64,000 nucleotides of DNA from G963662265 sp963668545 (GTDB taxonomy: Bacteria; Spirochaetota; Spirochaetia; CADAEX01). Made by a program: the position numbers and the translations under genes. Position 1 is the stretch's first letter. Every line of letters starts with the position of its first letter. The stretch lies in assembly GCA_963668545.1 (NCBI GenBank), contig OY764868.1, positions 2,356,001-2,420,000 of the forward strand. The letters run 5' to 3'. A model generated the notes under the pieces. The model made no database searches. It saw nothing but the letters and a program-made list of their open reading frames with translations, and had not been told where the DNA came from. Positions 63,345 to 64,000 of the stretch are shown one piece after another.

Positions 63345-64000
63345 CTAAAGCATTGACAGCCCTCTTTTGAGGAATTTCCCCTCCCCCCTTACAGCAGGAG
63401 TTTTCTCATCATACAGCTTTCCCCTCAAGAATACTTTTTCTATTTTCCCTCTGATCCTGATATTCTCATAAGGGGTATAATCCACATTCTCGATAAGATC
63501 GCTGCGGGAAACAGTCCACTCACTCTCAGGATCCACAATAACAAGATCAGCATCGCTTCCCGGAAGCAGAGCACCTTTCCGGGGATATATCCCGAAAATC
63601 CTTGCAGGTTTCTCGCAGCAGCTCCCTGCAACATCACTGAGAGTAATATCAATCCGGTCAAGGGCCCGGGATATCATCAAAGGCATCCTCAGCTGCACAG
63701 AGGGGAGGCCTTTCGGGCATTTCCTGAAATCACTAATTCCTCTCTGCTTCTCAACTTTATAATTGAAGGGACAGTGGTCTGTTGCAACATTCTGAATATC
63801 ATTGTTTTTCACAGCCCTGAAGAGAATATTGTTGTTTGTCCTGTCCCGAAGAGGGGGACTCAAGATATATTTAAGACTGTCTTTTCTCTTATACATGCTG
63901 TCATCAAGAAAAAGATACTGGGGGCAGGTCTCTGCATAGATATTCCCCAATCCCCTTCGCCGCGCTTCAATAATTTCAGCAAGCGCCTCTTTTGAAGAGA
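63345..64000 (-). CDS. Dihydropyrimidinase/D-hydantoinase-type cyclic amidohydrolase (C-terminal part)
   Basis: About 218 residues, running off the right edge; the 5' part with the first metal ligands is missing. Reading continues upstream without a stop: SSKEALAEIIEARRRGLGNIYAETCPQYLFLDD, typical of the family (usually GETCPQYL). NVATDHCPFNYKVEK carries the metal-binding Asp/His region, and RIFGIYPRKGALLPGSDADLVIVDPESEWTVS is the standard end. It hydrolyses cyclic amides such as dihydropyrimidines or hydantoins. A start inside the window at a TTG near 63950 is rejected because the upstream reading is coding. Confidence 0.85.
   Translation of the reverse strand, partial: SSKEALAEIIEARRRGLGNIYAETCPQYLFLDDSMYKRKDSLKYILSPPLRDRTNNNILFRAVKNNDIQNVATDHCPFNYKVEKQRGISDFRKCPKGLPSVQLRMPLMISRALDRIDITLSDVAGSCCEKPARIFGIYPRKGALLPGSDADLVIVDPESEWTVSRSDLIENVDYTPYENIRIRGKIEKVFLRGKLYDEKTPAVRGEGKFLKRGLSML

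Overview
The window looks like chromosomal DNA of a free-living or host-associated spirochaete (Treponema/Spirochaeta-like). This is inferred from gene content: a membrane-anchored LysM protein with an Hsp70-substrate-domain-like head, a TPR membrane protein, RecBC, many two-component proteins, small outer-membrane barrels and lipoproteins, type III glutamine synthetase and tryptophanase. No rRNA gene or other firm taxonomic marker is present, so the assignment is moderate.

Layout. 1-3730: recB (5' part only) and recC on the minus strand. 3848-17845: an MFS permease, ftsK, the LysM protein, a divergent TPR protein, then mnmG-rsmG, mnmE, and an outer-membrane protein/lipoprotein pair. 17925-20575: pepT with a clear terminator, and a stand-alone AAA/DUF4143 ATPase. 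20663-34836 is a nitrogen-assimilation block: nrpR-like regulator, gltB and gltD on minus; an OmpR-type two-component pair, a HAD phosphatase, a GAF-AAA-Fis sigma54 activator and glnN. glnN has a consensus sigma54 promoter, and a shared CTACA-N4-TGTAG palindrome lies upstream of both the activator gene and glnN. 34851-37244: a hybrid histidine kinase whose H-box histidine is replaced by Asn.

37348-48519: a tRNA-Arg(CCT) gene followed by an 11.1-kb integrative element. The element is bounded by a perfect 45-bp repeat of the tRNA 3' half. It carries a tyrosine integrase, a RelE/XRE-type toxin-antitoxin pair, small HTH proteins, a P4-type primase-helicase followed by origin-like inverted repeats, and a series of small uncharacterised genes, all on the plus strand. 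No capsid, tail or large-terminase gene is visible, so it resembles a satellite or small integrative element rather than a complete prophage. It also holds several unexplained structures: a predicted three-way-junction RNA, symmetric arm sites flanking the att core, an outward-facing promoter at the right end, and an orphan tRNA 3' fragment.

48939-56957: an ornithine/lysine-type decarboxylase, a small outer-membrane barrel, a YgjV-like membrane protein, SlyD, an MFS permease and a large SBP-PAS hybrid kinase. 57032-59795: a YheO/DauR-type regulator, tryptophanase and RidA, which share an identical 16-bp putative operator. 60175-64000: purine/pyrimidine catabolism, namely guanine deaminase, an NTPase-MocA fusion (molybdenum-hydroxylase maturation), a membrane protein and a 3' fragment of a hydantoinase/dihydropyrimidinase gene.

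Together the non-mobile genes describe an organism that assimilates ammonia by GS-GOGAT under two kinds of nitrogen regulator (NrpR-like and sigma54/NifA-like) and can obtain nitrogen from tryptophan and nucleobases.
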